DNA of 64,000 bases from Phycisphaerales bacterium. GTDB taxonomy: Bacteria > Planctomycetota > Phycisphaerae > UBA1845. The number at the start of each line of letters is the position of its first letter. Positions within the stretch are counted from its first letter, which is position 1. The notes beneath the pieces are model-generated. The model had not been told where the DNA came from and made no database searches. It saw only the letters and a program-made list of their open reading frames with translations. The DNA lies in the NCBI GenBank assembly GCA_020639095.1, contig JACKHH010000002.1, positions 62,001-126,000 on the forward strand. The letters are read 5' to 3'. Below, piece by piece: positions 28,192 through 38,353 of the stretch. The position numbers and the translations under genes are program-made.

Positions 28192-28239
28192 GAACGGCAA
28201 TTGATACGGATTTCATTCTAGTTGTGAAGTTGATTTGTG

Positions 28240-30129
28240 ATGTGCGGTATTTGCGGACTCGTTGATTTCTCAGGCACGCCGCCGACTGAAGACACGTTGC
28301 GCGCCATGGTTGCAACGCTGCGCCATCGCGGGCCGGACGATGAAGGCTTCCACGTGTCGGGCCCGGTAGGATTGGGGCAGACGCGCCTGAGCATTGTTGA
28401 CCTGTCCGCCGCGGGTCACCAACCGATGTTCTCTGACGACGGGCGGGTCGTGCTCGTCTTCAATGGGGAAATCTACAACTTTGAGGTGCTCCGCGACCGG
28501 CTCAAATCCGAGGGCGCGGTCTTCCACAGTCGCTGCGATACCGAAGTCGTCTTGCAGGCGTACATTCACTGGGGTGAAGCCGCGTTCGCGCAACTCGATG
28601 GCATGTTCGCGATCGCTTTGTGGGACGGACCGCGGCAGGAACTGCACCTGGCCCGCGATCGTTTCGGCATCAAACCGCTCTACGTCGCGCGACTCGCGTC
28701 GGGAATTGTCTTTGGATCGGAAATGAAGGCGCTACTCGCGTCGCAGCGCATCGACCGATCACTGAACTGGCATGCGTTGCACGAGTACCTCTACTATGGC
28801 AACCCGCTCGGCGAGAACACGCACTTCGCGGGCATCAAGCGATTGCTCGCCGGCCACCGGCTCAAACTGACCGCGCGCGGCGCCGAGACCAAGGCGTACT
28901 GGTCGATTGCGGACGTTCCTCCGAACAATGACTCCATCGATGTCGCGACTGAGCAGATTCGTAACCGACTTCGCCAAGCCGTTCGCGATCACCTGATCGG
29001 CGACGTGCCCATTGGGGTTTTCCTGAGCGGCGGAATTGACTCCTCAGCCATGACCGCCCTGGCAAGTCAGGAGTACGCCGGGCGAATCAAGACGTACAGC
29101 GTGGGCTTTGACTTCGACAAAGGCGTGAACGAACTTGACAAAGCCCGTTCGGTGGCGGAGCAATTCGGCACTGAGCACGAGGAACTGCACCTCAAGGGCG
29201 GCGAGATGGGCGACGTCATCGAACGACTCGTACGCTGCCACGACGAACCCTTCGCCGATGCCGCGAACATTCCACTTTACCTGCTCTGCGAACAACTCGG
29301 CGGATCGATCAAAGTGATCCTTCAGGGCGACGGCGGGGACGAGATCTTCGCGGGTTATCGCCGCTACAACGTGTTGAGTCACGAGCGGTTCTGGCGCGCG
29401 TGGGCTGCGGTATCGCAGTTGCTGCCGGCACAAGCACGCGGTGGCGTGCGTTACGATCGCATGATGCGGTTTCTGCGCGCGATGGGTCAGCGCGATCCCG
29501 CGCTGCGCTACGCGTGGCTCATGACAATGGAACCGTGCTTCGCCCCGCCGACAAACCTGCTGACGCCCGACGCGCGTCAACAATTGTTGGCGCACGATCC
29601 GTTCGCGCGCTACCGCGAAGTCCATGCCGGCGTGGCGCAACACGACGCGGTTCAACGCGCGCTCTACACGGATTGCCAAGTCCTACTGCCGGACACCTTT
29701 CTTGAGAAGGTCGATCGTTCGACGATGGCGCACAGCGTCGAGATCCGCGTGCCCATGCTCGACAACAACCTGACGAGCTATGTGATGGGCTTGCGGTCGG
29801 ACGTTAAGGTTCGCAACCGCGAGAAGAAGTGGATTCTGCGTAAGGCATTGCGCGGTATTGTGCCCGATTCGATTCTCGATGGCGCGAAGATTGGCTTTGG
29901 TGTGCCGTACGCGTACTGGCTGCGTACGTCACTCGCAGGCTTTCTCCGCAGCGTCGTTTTGGACAGCGCCTTCACCGAATGGGGCATTGTCGACAAGCCG
30001 AAGCTCGAACGGGCGATCGATGATCACGTGCGCGGTGATCGCGACCATGGATTCATGCTTTACAAGCTGTTGAACCTCGGACTTTGGTATCACACATACT
30101 TGTGCACTGATTCACGAGTCGCCGTCTAG
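28240..30129 (+). CDS. asnB: Asparagine-synthase-type amidotransferase
   Basis: 629 residues from ATG 28240, giving mature N-terminal Cys2 (CGICGLVDF), the glutaminase nucleophile. The glutaminase domain shows LRHRGPDDEG, LSIVDLS, FNGEIYN and CDTEVVLQAY; the synthetase domain shows the ATP pyrophosphatase motif LSGGIDSSAM (about 261-270) and GDGGDEIFAGYRRY. In glycan loci such enzymes often amidate sugar carboxylates (uronamides) rather than make asparagine, and exosortase-linked EPS loci carry a related amidotransferase. The AlgD-like dehydrogenase in this operon would supply a uronic acid, so amidation is plausible. The symbol reflects the family only. Confidence 0.9.
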   Translation: MCGICGLVDFSGTPPTEDTLRAMVATLRHRGPDDEGFHVSGPVGLGQTRLSIVDLSAAGHQPMFSDDGRVVLVFNGEIYNFEVLRDRLKSEGAVFHSRCDTEVVLQAYIHWGEAAFAQLDGMFAIALWDGPRQELHLARDRFGIKPLYVARLASGIVFGSEMKALLASQRIDRSLNWHALHEYLYYGNPLGENTHFAGIKRLLAGHRLKLTARGAETKAYWSIADVPPNNDSIDVATEQIRNRLRQAVRDHLIGDVPIGVFLSGGIDSSAMTALASQEYAGRIKTYSVGFDFDKGVNELDKARSVAEQFGTEHEELHLKGGEMGDVIERLVRCHDEPFADAANIPLYLLCEQLGGSIKVILQGDGGDEIFAGYRRYNVLSHERFWRAWAAVSQLLPAQARGGVRYDRMMRFLRAMGQRDPALRYAWLMTMEPCFAPPTNLLTPDARQQLLAHDPFARYREVHAGVAQHDAVQRALYTDCQVLLPDTFLEKVDRSTMAHSVEIRVPMLDNNLTSYVMGLRSDVKVRNREKKWILRKALRGIVPDSILDGAKIGFGVPYAYWLRTSLAGFLRSVVLDSAFTEWGIVDKPKLERAIDDHVRGDRDHGFMLYKLLNLGLWYHTYLCTDSRVAV

Positions 30130-30154
30130 CAGCGTCATCACCAACCGAAGCCTC

Positions 30155-31279
30155 GTGTCAAGCACTGCAACAAGCAACAACGCCGTGCAGTCCCTCGACC
30201 TGGCCAATGCGCGTTTGGCCATTTGCGGGATAATCCCTCCGCCCTATGGCGGAGTAGGAATGACCCTGCAACGGCTGATTCCCTACCTGGATCAGGAGGG
30301 CTTGGACTATGTGGTGTACAACACAGGCCGAAGCACCACCAACCATCCACGGATCGTGGACATCGGTTGGTCCCTGAAATGGATGTTGCGCATGCTGCTG
30401 TCGTCACGGCACCAAGTGATGCAGGTCAGCACTAGTCGCTGGCAGGTTCGGTTTTTCGGTGCCTTGGTATCCGCCCTTCGAGGCACTCGGCTGATCGTAT
30501 ACGCGCGAGGTTATAGCCTGCCAGACAGCTACTTCCAAGGTGGCGTGGTCAAGCGACGCCTGGTGCGTTGGGCGCTTCGGCGCGCAGAGCGCGTGTTTGC
30601 CCCCAATCCCGACCTTGCTGAACGCATCGCTTCGATCGGATTCGACGCCAAGCGAATCGACATCATCCCACCGTTCATTCCGCCGGCGACGGATGCGGTC
30701 GCAACGGAGATTCCTGTTGAGGTGCAGCGTTTCTGCGAAGGCAAGGGCCCATTCCTTGTCGCCAATGGCGCATACGTCCTGGTTAATGATCAGGATGTCT
30801 ACGGTCTGCGTGCGCTGGCGCAGCTTGTGAGAGAGTTGCTTCCGCGCTTTCCACGGCTTGCGGTTGTGGTATACATGCGCGCCGGTGCCCACCGCGAAAT
30901 GTCCGAGTTCGCGGATCTGATCGCGGAGGTCCATGAGTCACCTCTCCGTGACCACCTCTTGCTGTACGACAGTACGGGCGAATTCTTTCCGGTGCTTGCG
31001 ATTGCGGATGTCTTTCTGCGTCCCACGACGACCGACGGCGATGCCAATTCGATTCGCGAGGCGTTACACGTTGGTGTACCCGTCGTCGCCAGCGACGTAA
31101 TCCCGCGTCCAGAGGGCTGTCGCACGTATCCAGCCAACACACCGGATGCATTGCGTACCACGGTCGAGTCCGTCCTCGACGACCTCGCTGCGGAACGCGC
31201 CAAAGCGGCCGCCGCACCGAAATACAACGCGGCGGAGGTACTCCTGCCGATCTATCGAGAGTTGGCGGCAGGAAAGTAA
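30155..31279 (+). CDS. GT4-type glycosyltransferase, paralogue A
   Basis: 374 residues, GTG start. The N-terminus LAICGIIPPPYGGVGMTLQRLIPYL and C-terminal LRPTTTDGDANSIREALHVGVPVVASDV define a GT4-like enzyme. Its closest relative in the window is 35049-36176: both share a PPPY-GV start, GLDYVVYN/SIDYIVYN, a NGAYVLVNDQDVYGL/NGKVNVHRGEDMYGL segment and TDGDANSIREAL. A CapK-like and a bi-domain oxidoreductase gene follow, so it begins the first of two similar modules. The Glu of IREAL is in the donor-site position. Sugar unknown. Confidence 0.83.
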   Translation: MSSTATSNNAVQSLDLANARLAICGIIPPPYGGVGMTLQRLIPYLDQEGLDYVVYNTGRSTTNHPRIVDIGWSLKWMLRMLLSSRHQVMQVSTSRWQVRFFGALVSALRGTRLIVYARGYSLPDSYFQGGVVKRRLVRWALRRAERVFAPNPDLAERIASIGFDAKRIDIIPPFIPPATDAVATEIPVEVQRFCEGKGPFLVANGAYVLVNDQDVYGLRALAQLVRELLPRFPRLAVVVYMRAGAHREMSEFADLIAEVHESPLRDHLLLYDSTGEFFPVLAIADVFLRPTTTDGDANSIREALHVGVPVVASDVIPRPEGCRTYPANTPDALRTTVESVLDDLAAERAKAAAAPKYNAAEVLLPIYRELAAGK

Positions 31280-31314
31280 CACCCGCGGACGGCATTTTCG
31301 CGATCAGGTAAATC

Positions 31315-32748
31315 ATGGGAAGACTATTCGACGTTTACGCCAAGATGCCGGTGGTGCTGCAGAACGCAGCCTGCTCAATCGCAGGCATCAATATGCGGCT
31401 AACAAGGCACAATCGGACATTCAAAGATGCTTTGGCCTTCCTTGAGGAATCGCAATGGTGGTCGCGAGCGGATCAAGACGCGCATCAGGATGAGCTCCTT
31501 CGTCAGACCATCAAACACGCATTCGATACCGTGCCCTACTACCGCGAAGTGTTCGACAATCTGAAGCTCCATCCCGACGACATCCGCACGTCCGCCGACC
31601 TCACGAAGTTGCCCATTCTCGATAAGCAGACGGTGCGCGACCGTGCGAGTGATCTCTGTTCGCGCGGGTGGCCCGCCAAACGATGCGTCAAGACAGTCAC
31701 GGGCGGCACGACGGGAAAAGCATTGGCGCTTGTGCAGGATAGCGACTCCATGCCCTGGCAATGGGCGACGCAATGGCGCCACCGGCGGCGTTTCGGTTGC
31801 GACTTCGGCGATCCGTTCGTCGTCTTCGCCGGACGAAGTGTCGTCCCACTCAGCAATATGAACCCGCCGATATGGCGGCGCAACCTCCCAATGCACCAGA
31901 CATACGTGTCACTGCACCATATGACCAAGCAGAATATGCCTGCGCTGGCGGCGTATCTTCAGCGCCGCAAAGTGGCGTACTACGCAGGCTATCCCTCAGG
32001 ATTGTACCTGCTTGCATGCTATATGCTCGATCACGACATCAAACTGCCGCATCCTCCACGCATCACCTATACCGGAGCCGAGACGTTGCTCCCTCACCAG
32101 CGTCACGTCATCGGCCAGGCCTTTGGAACCGACGTGGGTGATCACTACGGAGCGACCGAAGTCTGCGTGTTCGTCTCGGAATGCGAGAAGCATCTGTACC
32201 ACGTGGACCCGGAATTCGCCGTGACTGAATTCCTTGAAATGGACGGCATGCCCAACAATGTACGCCGGATTATCGGCACGACGCTCCACAACCCAGCCAT
32301 GCCCTTGATTCGCTACGACATTGGTGATATCGCGACTCTGTCCGACAAGACGTGTTCATGCGGGCGACAATCGCGAACCGTAGAGATGATTGACGGGCGT
32401 ATCGAGTCCTACATCATCACACCCGATGGACGACAGATGGGGCGACTGGATTTCCTCTTCAAGAAATCCGGGAAGATCGATGAGGCGCAACTCATTCAGG
32501 ATCATCCTGATCATGTAACCGTCAGGCTCGTGATCGGTAAGAGCTACGCGGCACGTGATGAAGAACATTTGCTCAGCGAGATGCGGCAATATCTCGGCGA
32601 CGTCATTCGCATTGATATTGAACACGTCGACGAAATCCCCCGCGAAGCCAACGGCAAGTTTCGCCAGATCGTTTCGCACGTGTTCCGCGATCACCACCGC
32701 CAAGTACCAGCTGCGGATGCATCAGCCGGTCATTCTCCAGCGCGATGA
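31315..32748 (+). CDS. CapK/PaaK-like adenylate-forming enzyme
   Basis: 477 residues, ANL superfamily. Seen: the phosphate-binding loop TVTGGTTGKALALVQD (about 126-141), GDHYGATEVCVFVSECEK (the adenylate motif Y-G-A-T-E), RYDIGDIATL, then CSCGRQSRTVEMIDGRIESYI, matching phenylacetate-CoA-ligase relatives known in capsule loci as CapK. The Cys pair CSCG suggests a metal site in that region. It probably activates a carboxylic acid (an amino acid or acyl group) for attachment to the polysaccharide; whether it forms a CoA ester or an adenylate only is not clear. It lies inside the duplicated GT4/oxidoreductase module but has no second copy. Confidence 0.85.
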   Translation: MGRLFDVYAKMPVVLQNAACSIAGINMRLTRHNRTFKDALAFLEESQWWSRADQDAHQDELLRQTIKHAFDTVPYYREVFDNLKLHPDDIRTSADLTKLPILDKQTVRDRASDLCSRGWPAKRCVKTVTGGTTGKALALVQDSDSMPWQWATQWRHRRRFGCDFGDPFVVFAGRSVVPLSNMNPPIWRRNLPMHQTYVSLHHMTKQNMPALAAYLQRRKVAYYAGYPSGLYLLACYMLDHDIKLPHPPRITYTGAETLLPHQRHVIGQAFGTDVGDHYGATEVCVFVSECEKHLYHVDPEFAVTEFLEMDGMPNNVRRIIGTTLHNPAMPLIRYDIGDIATLSDKTCSCGRQSRTVEMIDGRIESYIITPDGRQMGRLDFLFKKSGKIDEAQLIQDHPDHVTVRLVIGKSYAARDEEHLLSEMRQYLGDVIRIDIEHVDEIPREANGKFRQIVSHVFRDHHRQVPAADASAGHSPAR

Positions 32749-32758
32749 CACAAGAACC

Positions 32759-34942
32759 ATGAAACAAGTTCTGCAAAATCTCAACTCCGGTACCGTTGAA
32801 CTGGTCGAGGTCCCTTGCCCGTTGGTGCGGCGCGGGCACCTGCTGATTCAGTCGCGTGCTTCACTTGTCTCGGCGGGCACCGAACGCATGCTCGTCGAGT
32901 TCGGCAAGAGCAGCCTGCTCGCCAAAGCTCGATCGCAACCTGACAAAGTGCAGCAGGTGCTCGACAAGATGAAAACCGAAGGTGTGCTGCCCACGTTGAA
33001 GGCGGTGTTCGCCCGCCTCGACGAACCGCTGCCTTTGGGATATTGCAATGCCGGCGTCGTCGTGGAAGTCGGCGAGGGCGTCACGGACTTCGCAGTTGGC
33101 GATCGCGTGGTGAGCAACGGGCCGCACGCGGAAATGGTCTGCGTCCCGCAAAACCTCTGCGCGAAGATTCCCGATGGCGTGACCGATGAAGCCGCGGCGT
33201 TCACCGTGCTCGGCGCCATCGGGTTGCAGGGCATTCGGCTCATCGAGCCCACCTTTGGGGAAACCATTGTCGTCACCGGGCTGGGCTTGATCGGCCTGCT
33301 TACGGTACAAATGCTGCTCGCCAACGGCTGTCGTGTGCTGGGTATCGATGTGAATCCGCAGCGCCTCGAACTGGCGCGCCAACTCGGCGCTGAAGTCGTC
33401 GATCTGCCCGCGGGCGCTGATCCAGTCGCATCGGCCATGGCCTACTCGCGAGGCCGGGGCGTGGATGGGGTCATCATCACGGCATCAGCAAAGGACAACA
33501 GCATCGTCCACCAAGCCGCGCAGATGTGTCGCAAACGCGGGCGCATCGTGCTCGTCGGCGTCGTAGGCCTGGAACTGAACCGCAGCGACTTCTACCGCAA
33601 GGAACTGAGCTTCCAGGTGTCGTGCTCCTATGGCCCGGGGCGCTACGACGCAACATACGAAGAACGCGGACAGGATTACCCGCTCGGATTCGTACGCTGG
33701 ACGGAGCAGCGCAACTTCGAAGCGATCCTTGATGCGCTCGCGACCGGCAAGCTCGACACCACCCCGCTGGTCAGCACGCGGATCGAGCATCAGCGGGCAG
33801 CCGATGGCTATCGCACGCTGACCAGCGATTCGTCCGCACTCGGCATCGTGCTCAACTATCCTGAGGTCGCGGCACCCCGTGAACGCACGGTCTTGCTGAA
33901 CGCGAAAGCGGCGCGCAAAACACGATCAGCCGGCCGTGTTCGCGTCGGCGTGATCGGCGCGGGCAACTTCGCGCGCATGACTTTGCTGCCCGTGCTCAAG
34001 CGCTGCCCGGTCGTCCTGCGAACAATCGCCAGTTCGGGCGGCGTGACCGGCGCACACTCCGGCGCGAAGTTCGGGTTCGAGCGCGTCACCAGCGACTACA
34101 AGGAAATCATCGAGGACCCCGCGATTGAACTCGTCGTGATCCTCACGCGTCACGACCTGCACGCGCCGATGGTGCTCGAAGCACTGGAAGCCGGTAAGCA
34201 CATCGCGGTCGAAAAACCCCTCTGCCTCAACGAGGAAGAGCTGGAGCGCATTCGCACCGCCTACGCATCGGCTGGCTCGCGACAAATGCTCGTCGGTTTC
34301 AATCGCAGCTTCGCCCCGCACGTGCGCAAGATGCAATCGCTGCTCGTCGGCAGAACCCAACCGCTGACCATGAGCATGATGGTCAATGCCGGGGTCTCCC
34401 CCGCGGACTCGTGGGTACACGACCCGAAAGTGGGCGGCGGCAGAATCATCGGCGAGGGGTGCCACTGGATCGATCTGATGTCGGTGCTCGCCGGCGCGCC
34501 GGTCACACGCGTATACGCTGTCACCATCGGCGAGTCTGCCGGTCTCGACGTACGCGACGACAAGACGAGTATCACGCTCGAATTCGCGGACGGATCGATC
34601 GGCACGCTGCACTACTTCGGCAACGGCTCGAAGGCGTATCCCAAGGAAACACTCGAAGTCTTCGCGGACGGCAAGGTGCTGCGACTCGACAACTTCCGCG
34701 TGCTCAAGGGCTACGGCTGGCCGAATTTCAAGCACATGAAAACACCGAGCATCGACAAGGGCCACCTCGCGGAGTTCGAGAACCTGGTTAACGCAATCAC
34801 CAACGGCGGACCGGAAGTCATGCCGTTCTCACGAATCACCAACGTAATGGAAGCGACCTTCGCAGCCGTCAAGTCCGGCGCCACCTGCGAACCGATCGTC
34901 CTCGACGCGTCGCGCGATCAACCCGACGCCGCAAACGCATGA
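32759..34942 (+). CDS. Bi-domain oxidoreductase (MDR dehydrogenase fused to Gfo/Idh/MocA), paralogue A
   Basis: 727 residues from ATG 32759, chosen because the protein then begins MKQVLQNLNSGTVELVEVPC as its paralogue at 36173 does; the longer frame overlaps the CapK gene. N-terminal half (about 1-375) is an alcohol-dehydrogenase-like fold with VVTGLGLIGLLTVQML and QMCRKRGRIVLVGVVG. C-terminal half (about 395-700) is a Gfo/Idh/MocA oxidoreductase with VGVIGAGNFARMTLLP, EKPLCLNEEEL and GGGRIIGEGCHWIDL. In known EPS clusters this fused enzyme occurs beside heparinase-like proteins. Reaction on the sugar is unknown; it binds NAD(P) twice. Confidence 0.9.
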   Translation: MKQVLQNLNSGTVELVEVPCPLVRRGHLLIQSRASLVSAGTERMLVEFGKSSLLAKARSQPDKVQQVLDKMKTEGVLPTLKAVFARLDEPLPLGYCNAGVVVEVGEGVTDFAVGDRVVSNGPHAEMVCVPQNLCAKIPDGVTDEAAAFTVLGAIGLQGIRLIEPTFGETIVVTGLGLIGLLTVQMLLANGCRVLGIDVNPQRLELARQLGAEVVDLPAGADPVASAMAYSRGRGVDGVIITASAKDNSIVHQAAQMCRKRGRIVLVGVVGLELNRSDFYRKELSFQVSCSYGPGRYDATYEERGQDYPLGFVRWTEQRNFEAILDALATGKLDTTPLVSTRIEHQRAADGYRTLTSDSSALGIVLNYPEVAAPRERTVLLNAKAARKTRSAGRVRVGVIGAGNFARMTLLPVLKRCPVVLRTIASSGGVTGAHSGAKFGFERVTSDYKEIIEDPAIELVVILTRHDLHAPMVLEALEAGKHIAVEKPLCLNEEELERIRTAYASAGSRQMLVGFNRSFAPHVRKMQSLLVGRTQPLTMSMMVNAGVSPADSWVHDPKVGGGRIIGEGCHWIDLMSVLAGAPVTRVYAVTIGESAGLDVRDDKTSITLEFADGSIGTLHYFGNGSKAYPKETLEVFADGKVLRLDNFRVLKGYGWPNFKHMKTPSIDKGHLAEFENLVNAITNGGPEVMPFSRITNVMEATFAAVKSGATCEPIVLDASRDQPDAANA

Positions 34943-35048
34943 GCGAATGGACGCTGACCCCGCAACGCTGCATGCTAAGCGTCTTGCGGAATTCCTGAAG
35001 GAATGTGTGAACGCGCGGCGCGGTACTAACCGTGCCACCCAGTGAACT

Positions 35049-36176
35049 GTGGTCCGTCGACTCGCCATCCTGGGATCGTATCCGCCACCATACACCGGTG
35101 TAACCACGCACATTGAACGACTTTGCCGGCTGCTTGACGAACGCTCGATCGACTACATCGTCTACAATGCGACATCGCCTGCTCACGACGGCAAGCGCGT
35201 CGTCTCGGTGCAGGACGGACGGCAATCGTGGTTCTTGAAGTATGCCCTGCGCGGCAAGGAACGCGCCGCACTGCTATTCTCGGATCGTCTGGTGACGTGG
35301 GTGCTCGGCGCGTTCATGGTGACACTGCGTGGCAAGCGCGTGATCTTGCGACTGCGCAACGTTGCCCTGGAAAACTATCTCGCGTCCTCGTGGATCCGTC
35401 GAAAGCTATGCACGTTCGCCGTGCGTCGCATGTGGCGGATCGTCTGCGTGAATCGGGGCTTGCTCGAGATCGCTGCGGGTGTCGGCGTGCCACGTGAAAG
35501 GCTGCTCTGGTGCCCGGGCTTCCTGCCGCCCGCACCGGACGCGACCGATCGCGCCGGCGTCGATGACACCGTCTGGAAGTTTGTGGCAGACCGCAGCCCG
35601 GTCATCGCAGCCAACGGCAAGGTGAACGTACATCGTGGCGAGGATATGTACGGACTCGATCACCTTGTCGAACTCGCCAGCAGACTCTCCGACGATTATC
35701 CGAACTTGGGAATCGTCATCTGCTTCTGGGATCATCTGCCCAAGGATGAGGACGCACTTCAGGCATTGCGGAATCGTGCAGCCGAGTTGGGCGTTGCGGA
35801 TCGAATCCTGTTCCAAACGAAACCGGGACGCCTGATGCCCGTTCTCGCCGAAGCCGATCTCTTCGTTCGCCCGACGAACACCGATGGCGACGCGAACTCG
35901 ATTCGCGAAGCACTTTATCTCGGCGTGCCTACTATCGCGAGCGACGTGGTCGAACGACCGGATGGCACTGTCTTGTTTCCGACGCGCGACCTGGATGCGT
36001 TCGAGTCAGCCGTTCGCAAATCGCTGGCGAATACGTCAGCAACCGGCACGCGCCGACCCGAAGCAAAACATGGTGGCTTTGAGCACGTAGATCGTTACCT
36101 TAACCTGCTGGCGGAAGCTATTGGCGATGCGCCGGCAGCACCTGCAAACACCCAGCAATCGACACCTGTAGCATGA
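35049..36176 (+). CDS. GT4-type glycosyltransferase, paralogue B
   Basis: 375 residues, GTG start. RLAILGSYPPPYTGVTTHIERLCRLL at the start and ADLFVRPTNTDGDANSIREALYLGVPTIASDV near the end match the paralogue at 30155-31279. The end overlaps the second bi-domain oxidoreductase by four bases (ATGA at 36173), whereas in the first module CapK sits between. The gap before it (34943-35048) has no obvious promoter. It likely transfers a related sugar to that of its paralogue. Confidence 0.83.
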   Translation: MVRRLAILGSYPPPYTGVTTHIERLCRLLDERSIDYIVYNATSPAHDGKRVVSVQDGRQSWFLKYALRGKERAALLFSDRLVTWVLGAFMVTLRGKRVILRLRNVALENYLASSWIRRKLCTFAVRRMWRIVCVNRGLLEIAAGVGVPRERLLWCPGFLPPAPDATDRAGVDDTVWKFVADRSPVIAANGKVNVHRGEDMYGLDHLVELASRLSDDYPNLGIVICFWDHLPKDEDALQALRNRAAELGVADRILFQTKPGRLMPVLAEADLFVRPTNTDGDANSIREALYLGVPTIASDVVERPDGTVLFPTRDLDAFESAVRKSLANTSATGTRRPEAKHGGFEHVDRYLNLLAEAIGDAPAAPANTQQSTPVA

Positions 36177-38353
36177 AGCAGATCCTCCAACATTTGAATA
36201 CCGGCGAAGTCGAGGTGGCAGACATCCCTTGCCCGCTCGTCCGGCCTGGGCACCTCCTGATTCAAACTCGAGCGAGTCTGATTTCCGCGGGCACCGAACG
36301 CATGCTCGTCGAGTTTGGCAAGGGCAGCTTGATTGCAAAGGCACGCGCCCAGCCCGAAAAAGTGCGGCAAGTGCTCGATAAGATCCGCACCGATGGATTG
36401 CTGCCGACGCTCGAAGTTGTCTTCAGCCGGTTGGCGGAACCACTACCGCTTGGCTACTGCAACGCTGGCGTCGTGCTCGAAGTCGGCGAAGGCGTGACGG
36501 GATTCGCCAAGGGTGATCGCGTCGTCAGCAACGGTTCGCACGCAGAAATCGTGTGCGTGCCCGCGAATCTCAGCGCGAAAATTCCCGACAACGTCGACGA
36601 CGAGTCGGCTGCCTTCACCGTGCTCGCCGCGATCGCATTGCACGGCGTCCGCTTGCTCCAACCGACGTACGGCGAGTGCTTTGTCGTCACCGGATTGGGA
36701 TTGGTGGGTTTGCTTGCTGTGCAGTTCCTGCGCCGCCAGGGTTGTCGCGTGCTCGGCGTTGACTTCAACCCACAGCGCTGCGAACTCGCGCGCGAATTCG
36801 GCTGCGACGCGGTTGCGATTGGCGATGGCGCAGACCCGGTAGCGGCAGCAGAATCCTTCAGCCGGGGGCGCGGCGTGGATGGCGTGTTGCTGACCGCAGC
36901 CACCAAGAGCAGCGAACCGGCCCGCCAAGCAGCTAACATGTGCCGCAAACGCGGACGCATCGTATCAACGGGCGCGGTGGGTTTGGACCTCGAACGCGGC
37001 CCGCTCTATCAGAAGGAACTCAGCGTACAGGTCTCGTGCGCGTACGGCCCAGGACGCTACGATCCGGATTATGAGGAACGCAACCGCGACTATCCGCTTC
37101 CCTATGTGCGCTGGACGGTCGCGCGCAATCTTGAGGCGGTGCTCGACGGCATGGCGGTTGGCGACATCTCCGTCGCATCGATGATCTCGCATCGCTTTCC
37201 ACAGACCAACGCAGCCCAGGCCTACGAGCATGTGGTCAATGATTCGGGCTCGCTGGGGATCGTGCTGTCCTACCCGGACGCACCGGCGCCGCGTGAAGCC
37301 TTCGTGCAAGTTTCGGCCGACGCGGCACCGAGCAGGGCGACGACACCGGTTGTCGGCGTGATCGGCGCGGGCAACTTCGCGAAGCTCGTGCTGCTGCCCG
37401 CGATTAAAGCAACGGGAGCAGGACTGAAGTGCATCGCCAGTGCCGGTGGCGTCACCGCGCAAACGGCTGCCCGCAAAATCGGCGCCGCGTCCGCAACCAG
37501 CGACTACCGCACAATACTCGATGACGATGAGATTAACACCGTCATCATCGCCACGCGTCATGATTCGCACGCCCGACTGGTGTGCGAAGCGCTGCGCGCC
37601 GGTAAGCACGTCTTCGTTGAGAAACCGCTCTGCATCACGCAGTCGGAATTGGCGGAAATCAAACAGGTTCGCGAAACGCACAACATCACCCAGCTCATGG
37701 TCGGGTTCAATCGGCGCTTCGCCCCGCACGCGCGCACCGTTCACAGAGCGCTTTCCGGAAGATCCAAGCCGGTGGCCATCACCATGCTCGTCAATGCCGG
37801 GCACGCACCGTCTGATTCGTGGCTGCACGATCCACTGCGTGGCGGCGGTCGCATCATCGGCGAGGGCTGCCACTGGATCGATCTCGCGCTTTACCTCGTG
37901 GGACACCGCATCATCGACTTGCAAGCAACAATGTTCGATAGCGTCGGGGAAATCTGCGACGACAAGATGAGTATCGGCCTGACATTCGCCGATGGCTCGA
38001 TCGCAACACTGCACTACTGGGCCAACGGCCCCAAGTCGTTCCCCAAGGAGCGCATCGAGGTGTTCTGCGAGCAGCGCGCGCTGGTCATCGACAACTGGCG
38101 CAGAATTGTCGCCTACAATTGGCCTGGCGTACCAAAGTCCAAGTCGCGACAGGACAAGGGGCATCGCGCGGAAATCGCACAGTTCATGCAACGCGTCACC
38201 GACGGCGGTCCGCCGCTGATCCCAGTCGATGACTTGGTAATGGTAACCAGCGCTTCGATGGCTGCGGTCCAATCAGCCACGCAGCGCATGATCGTGCCAC
38301 TCGGTACCGAAAACGAACAGACTCTGACAACAACAGCGACGGCGGTCTCGTGA
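36173..38353 (+). CDS. Bi-domain oxidoreductase (MDR dehydrogenase fused to Gfo/Idh/MocA), paralogue B
   Basis: 726 residues, the same length and order as the protein at 32759. The MDR half contains VVTGLGLVGLLAVQFL and NMCRKRGRIVSTGAVG; the Gfo half contains VGVIGAGNFAKLVLLPAI, EKPLCITQSEL and GGGRIIGEGCHWIDLAL. Strong similarity to paralogue A runs through both domains, so the duplication covers the whole fusion. Four-base overlaps couple it to the GT4 gene before and to the heparinase-like gene after. A linked pair of such enzymes may act on two different nucleotide sugars or on successive steps. Confidence 0.9.
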   Translation: MKQILQHLNTGEVEVADIPCPLVRPGHLLIQTRASLISAGTERMLVEFGKGSLIAKARAQPEKVRQVLDKIRTDGLLPTLEVVFSRLAEPLPLGYCNAGVVLEVGEGVTGFAKGDRVVSNGSHAEIVCVPANLSAKIPDNVDDESAAFTVLAAIALHGVRLLQPTYGECFVVTGLGLVGLLAVQFLRRQGCRVLGVDFNPQRCELAREFGCDAVAIGDGADPVAAAESFSRGRGVDGVLLTAATKSSEPARQAANMCRKRGRIVSTGAVGLDLERGPLYQKELSVQVSCAYGPGRYDPDYEERNRDYPLPYVRWTVARNLEAVLDGMAVGDISVASMISHRFPQTNAAQAYEHVVNDSGSLGIVLSYPDAPAPREAFVQVSADAAPSRATTPVVGVIGAGNFAKLVLLPAIKATGAGLKCIASAGGVTAQTAARKIGAASATSDYRTILDDDEINTVIIATRHDSHARLVCEALRAGKHVFVEKPLCITQSELAEIKQVRETHNITQLMVGFNRRFAPHARTVHRALSGRSKPVAITMLVNAGHAPSDSWLHDPLRGGGRIIGEGCHWIDLALYLVGHRIIDLQATMFDSVGEICDDKMSIGLTFADGSIATLHYWANGPKSFPKERIEVFCEQRALVIDNWRRIVAYNWPGVPKSKSRQDKGHRAEIAQFMQRVTDGGPPLIPVDDLVMVTSASMAAVQSATQRMIVPLGTENEQTLTTTATAVS

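Noticed and set aside
36965..38272. 435-codon minus-strand frame
   Set aside because: Antisense to the second bi-domain oxidoreductase; shadow composition.
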